The position numbers and the translations under genes were made by a program. A DNA stretch of 8,270 nucleotides. Origin: Alphaproteobacteria bacterium (GTDB lineage Bacteria > Pseudomonadota > Alphaproteobacteria > RF32 > CAG-239). The stretch spans positions 1-8,270 of the forward strand of contig DPKR01000110.1 in the NCBI GenBank assembly GCA_003542415.1, given 5' to 3'. Below are positions 5,607 to 8,270 of the stretch, piece by piece (within the stretch, counting starts at the first letter, position 1; every line of letters begins with the position of its first letter). The notes beneath the pieces were generated by a model. That model did not search any database, was not told the origin of the DNA, and saw only the letters and a program-made list of their open reading frames with translations.

Positions 5607-7952
5607 ATGTCTGAGGATTTGAAAAATTCGTTCTATCCTGTTCTGCCATTGCGGGATACGGTTGTTTTCCCGAAAATGATTGTGCCGCTTTTTGTCGGCC
5701 GCGAAAAATCTATCAAAGCACTTCAAAAAGTTCATGATACAAACACGACAATAGTGCTTGCAACGCAAAAGAAAGCAGCGTTGGAAGATCCCAAAGATGA
5801 GGATATATATCATGTTGGGACAATGGGCAGTATTTTGCAGATGCTCAAACTGCCGGATGGAACAGTCAAAGTTTTGATTGAAGGATTAGACAGAGTTCAA
5901 ATCGAAAAATTTAAGACTGATTCTGACTTTATTGTTGCCTCAATCAAAACAATGCCTGAAACAAAAGAAGATACAACCCAAATGGAGGCAATGTCGCGTG
6001 CGGTTATCTCTCAGATGGAAGAATATGTCAGGGTTTCAAAACGTATTTCACCTGATGTGATTACGGCCATCCATCAGATTGAAGATATGAGCAAACTCGC
6101 TGATACAATTGCATCACATTTGACCTTAAAGGTTGAAGATAAACAAGCTCTTTTAGAGGCAAATTCTTTAACAGAGCGCTTCGATAAATTGCTTGAGCTG
6201 ATGAATGCTGAGCTCGCGATGATGGAAATTGAAAACAAAATCAAATCACGCGTCAAAAAACAAATGGAAAAAAGCCAAAAAGAATATTACCTCAATGAGC
6301 AAATGAAGGCTATCCAAAAAGAATTAAATGACGGTGATGAAGATGATGAAGTTTCGCTTTACAGCAAAAAAATAGAGCATACAAAGCTTTCCAAAGAAGC
6401 CAAAGAAAAAGCGCTTGCTGAGGTTAAAAAACTCAAGATGATGGGGCCGATGAGCTCAGAGGCAACGGTTGTGAGAAATTATCTGGATTGGATGCTTGAT
6501 ATTCCATGGAAGGTCAAATCAAAAGTGAATAAAGACCTCAAAAAAGCAACCGAAATTTTGGAAGCTGACCATTATGGATTGGAAAAGGTCAAAGAGCGCA
6601 TTGTGGAATATTTGGCTGTTCAATCAAGAGCTAAAAACGATAAGATTAAAGGCCCGATTTTATGCCTTGTCGGCCCTCCGGGTGTTGGTAAAACATCTCT
6701 CGGGCAATCTATTGCACGTGCAACGGGGCGTAAGTTTGTTCGTGCATCGTTGGGCGGTATGCGTGATGAAGCCGAAATCAGAGGACACAGACGCACATAT
6801 ATCGGATCAATGCCCGGAAAAATCATCCAAAGTATGAAAAAAGCCGGCACATCCAATCCGCTCTTTTTGCTTGATGAAATAGACAAGCTTGGCGCCGATT
6901 GGCGAGGAGATCCGAGCTCAGCTTTGCTTGAAGTGTTGGATCCTGAACAAAACGCCACATTTAATGACCATTATTTAGATGTTGACTATGATTTGTCGGA
7001 TGTGATGTTTGTGACAACAGCAAACTCACTTGATATGCCAAGGCCTTTGCTTGACCGTATGGAAATTATCCGTCTGTCAGGGTATACCGAAGATGAAAAA
7101 GTTGAGATTGCCAAGCGTCATTTGATACCAAAGATTTTCGGTGAAAATGCGGTTGAATGCTCGGAACTCACAATCACAGATGATGCCGTGCGCGATATCA
7201 TACGTTATTATACGCGTGAGGCCGGTGTGCGCAACTTGGAACGCGAACTTTCAAGTATTGCAAGAAAATCTGTTAAAGAATTTTTGATGGCACCTGAAAA
7301 ATGCATAAAAATTGAAGTGAATTCCAAAAATTTGGATAAATATCTGGGCGTTCGCAGATTTTCATTCGGCGAAGCGGAAGAGGAAGACCATATTGGTGTC
7401 ACAACCGGCTTGGCATGGACGGAAGTCGGCGGGGATATTCTCTTCATTGAAGCGGTTGATATGCCGGGAAAAGGTCATGTTCAGCAAACAGGAAAGCTCG
7501 GCGATGTGATGAAAGAATCAATTGATACGGCTTATTCTGTTGTGAGAGCGCACTCAAAAGAACTCGGAATAGATCCGAAAGTTTTTGAAAAAACGGATAT
7601 ACATATCCATGTGCCTGAAGGGGCAACGCCCAAAGATGGGCCATCTGCCGGTATTGCGATGTTTACAACTCTTGTTTCTGTGTTTACCAAAACACCGGTG
7701 AGAAAAGATGTTGCGATGACAGGAGAAATCACTTTACAGGGAAGAGTTTTGCCAATCGGTGGCTTAAAAGAAAAACTTCTTTCTGCATTGAGAGGCGGAA
7801 TCAAAACAGTGATTATTCCGAAAGAAAATGTGAAAGATTTGGCAGAAATTCCCGATAATGTGAAAAAAGGATTGAAAATTGTTCCTGTTTCAAAAGTCAG
7901 TGAAGTTTTGAAAATTGCATTAAAAACCAAAACAAAGAAAAAAGCCTCTTGA
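5607..7952 (+). CDS. lon: ATP-dependent protease Lon (LonA, S16 family)
   Basis: Lon is a homohexameric cytosolic AAA+ protease that unfolds and degrades misfolded and regulatory proteins. The 781 residues match E. coli Lon closely. The order is: N-terminal substrate-recognition domain (about 8-200, opening YPVLPLRDTVVFP), a charged helical linker (200-300), the AAA+ module and the serine-lysine protease domain (590-781). Walker A is GPPGVGKTS (356-364, Lys362) and Walker B is FLLDEID (Asp423, Glu424). The sensor-1 region is TTANS, and the arginine finger is probably in the DRMEIIRL block. The protease dyad is Ser680 in PKDGPSAG and Lys723 in GGLKEK. The tail is Lys-rich (KTKTKKKAS). I chose the ATG at 5607 because GGAG (5597-5600) lies six nt upstream; a TTG at 5595 is in frame but overlaps that site. 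The gene stands alone. It has no frameshift or missing residue. Confidence 0.97.
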   Translation: MSEDLKNSFYPVLPLRDTVVFPKMIVPLFVGREKSIKALQKVHDTNTTIVLATQKKAALEDPKDEDIYHVGTMGSILQMLKLPDGTVKVLIEGLDRVQIEKFKTDSDFIVASIKTMPETKEDTTQMEAMSRAVISQMEEYVRVSKRISPDVITAIHQIEDMSKLADTIASHLTLKVEDKQALLEANSLTERFDKLLELMNAELAMMEIENKIKSRVKKQMEKSQKEYYLNEQMKAIQKELNDGDEDDEVSLYSKKIEHTKLSKEAKEKALAEVKKLKMMGPMSSEATVVRNYLDWMLDIPWKVKSKVNKDLKKATEILEADHYGLEKVKERIVEYLAVQSRAKNDKIKGPILCLVGPPGVGKTSLGQSIARATGRKFVRASLGGMRDEAEIRGHRRTYIGSMPGKIIQSMKKAGTSNPLFLLDEIDKLGADWRGDPSSALLEVLDPEQNATFNDHYLDVDYDLSDVMFVTTANSLDMPRPLLDRMEIIRLSGYTEDEKVEIAKRHLIPKIFGENAVECSELTITDDAVRDIIRYYTREAGVRNLERELSSIARKSVKEFLMAPEKCIKIEVNSKNLDKYLGVRRFSFGEAEEEDHIGVTTGLAWTEVGGDILFIEAVDMPGKGHVQQTGKLGDVMKESIDTAYSVVRAHSKELGIDPKVFEKTDIHIHVPEGATPKDGPSAGIAMFTTLVSVFTKTPVRKDVAMTGEITLQGRVLPIGGLKEKLLSALRGGIKTVIIPKENVKDLAEIPDNVKKGLKIVPVSKVSEVLKIALKTKTKKKAS

Positions 7953-7969
7953 GAAAGAGGCTTTTTTTT
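7938..7969. terminator. Bidirectional intrinsic terminator between lon and the pilin-like gene
   Basis: The core stem GCCTCTT (7944-7950) pairs with AAGAGGC (7955-7961) around the loop GAGA, extended by A/T pairs. A T tract runs to 7969 on the plus strand, and an A-rich 5' arm gives a matching T tract on the minus strand. It begins inside the lon stop region and also lies just past the end of the convergent minus-strand gene, so it probably ends both transcripts. Confidence 0.9.
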
Positions 7970-7991
7970 AAGAGCAAATCTCTGTTAAAGA

Positions 7992-8270
7992 TTAGTAGAA
8001 TCTCAATGTAACAGAAGATTGATCATTCGGGCAACCTGTGATTGCATCAGCAACGCTCAAAGGTCTACCTTCATTTGCATCACCAACTTTAGAAGCTGTA
8101 GCTTTTGTACCAGCTGTAACACCAATAAAGCCAGAACCTGCACCAGAACCCCAATCAGCTGTAGCTAAGTTAATGCAAGCTTCAGCAGGAAGAGCAGAAT
8201 ATGTAACAGAGAAGCCAGAATCATTGATTGCTTGAGCTTGGTCTGCTTTAATTGTAGCGATCGTTACTTC
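7992..8270 (-). CDS. C-terminal part of a type IV pilin-like protein (truncated by window edge)
   Basis: An open frame runs in from the right edge to a TAA at 7992-7994, giving the last 92 residues. The fragment is rich in Ala, Gly, Ser and Thr. It has two cysteines (fragment positions 32 and 80) in LPAEACINLAT and ITGCPND, a spacing like the C-terminal disulfide loop of type IVb/PilS-like pilins, and it ends in a beta-strand-like SSVTLRFY. The hydrophobic N-terminus and prepilin cleavage site that would prove the family lie outside the window. Codon use is unlike the neighbours: Ala is only GCT or GCA, Thr almost only ACA, and Val and Gly mainly GTT and GGT, as in a highly expressed structural gene. 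Another exported Ala/Gly-rich surface protein is possible. The gene is convergent with lon and shares its terminator. Confidence 0.65.
   Translation of the reverse strand, partial: EVTIATIKADQAQAINDSGFSVTYSALPAEACINLATADWGSGAGSGFIGVTAGTKATASKVGDANEGRPLSVADAITGCPNDQSSVTLRFY

Noticed and set aside
6620..6958. Minus-strand 112-residue open frame
   Set aside because: It is antisense to the AAA+ module of lon, where strong protein conservation explains the open frame.
7532..7930. Minus-strand 132-residue open frame
   Set aside because: It lies entirely inside the conserved protease domain of lon and shows no domain or ribosome binding site of its own.
8038..8235. Plus-strand 65-residue open frame with Ala/Pro-rich product
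   Set aside because: It is antisense to the pilin-like fragment; its composition is the mirror of the GCT/ACA-rich minus-strand coding, and it has no ribosome binding site.

Overview
The window looks like chromosomal DNA from a low-GC Gram-negative bacterium, most likely an uncultured alphaproteobacterium. The grounds are three. A lipid A/Kdo operon is present, so there is an LPS outer membrane. Its order (DUF374 acyltransferase, waaA, lpxK) is one I associate with Alphaproteobacteria. The lon promoter resembles the alphaproteobacterial heat-shock consensus. The taxonomic call is inference; no rRNA or marker tree is available here.

Layout. Positions 1-320 contain no protein gene. They hold a terminator-like hairpin (22-45), a good sigma70-type promoter (79-107) and a compact RNA of about 180 nt (114-294) that ends in a strong intrinsic terminator. 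The terminator lies only 26 nt before a small lipoprotein gene (321-722, own terminator 721-751). A 270-bp spacer with a near-consensus promoter leads to cysS (1022-2395, cysteinyl-tRNA synthetase). Convergent to it is the minus-strand operon DUF374 acyltransferase (4691-5407), waaA (3408-4676) and lpxK (2455-3411). These genes are tightly packed, with a 14-bp gap and then a 4-bp ATGA overlap. A divergent control region of about 200 bp separates the operon from lon (5607-7952), the ATP-dependent protease. A bidirectional terminator follows lon, and the 3' end of a minus-strand pilin-like gene (7992 to the edge) closes the window.

How the genes relate. lpxK and waaA act in consecutive late steps of Kdo-lipid A synthesis, and the DUF374 protein is probably a membrane acyltransferase of the same pathway or of phospholipid metabolism. 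cysS and lon are housekeeping genes (translation, protein quality control) with their own promoters. The lipoprotein and the pilin are probably exported envelope proteins of unproven role.

The most unusual item is the structured RNA at 114-294. It folds by eye into a nested multi-helix domain and matches no riboswitch or sRNA family I can recall. It also has two alternative helices that compete with that fold, one of which reaches the edge of the ribosome binding site of the lipoprotein gene. It is either a free small RNA or, more interestingly, an undescribed cis-regulatory leader. The remaining coding content is ordinary.
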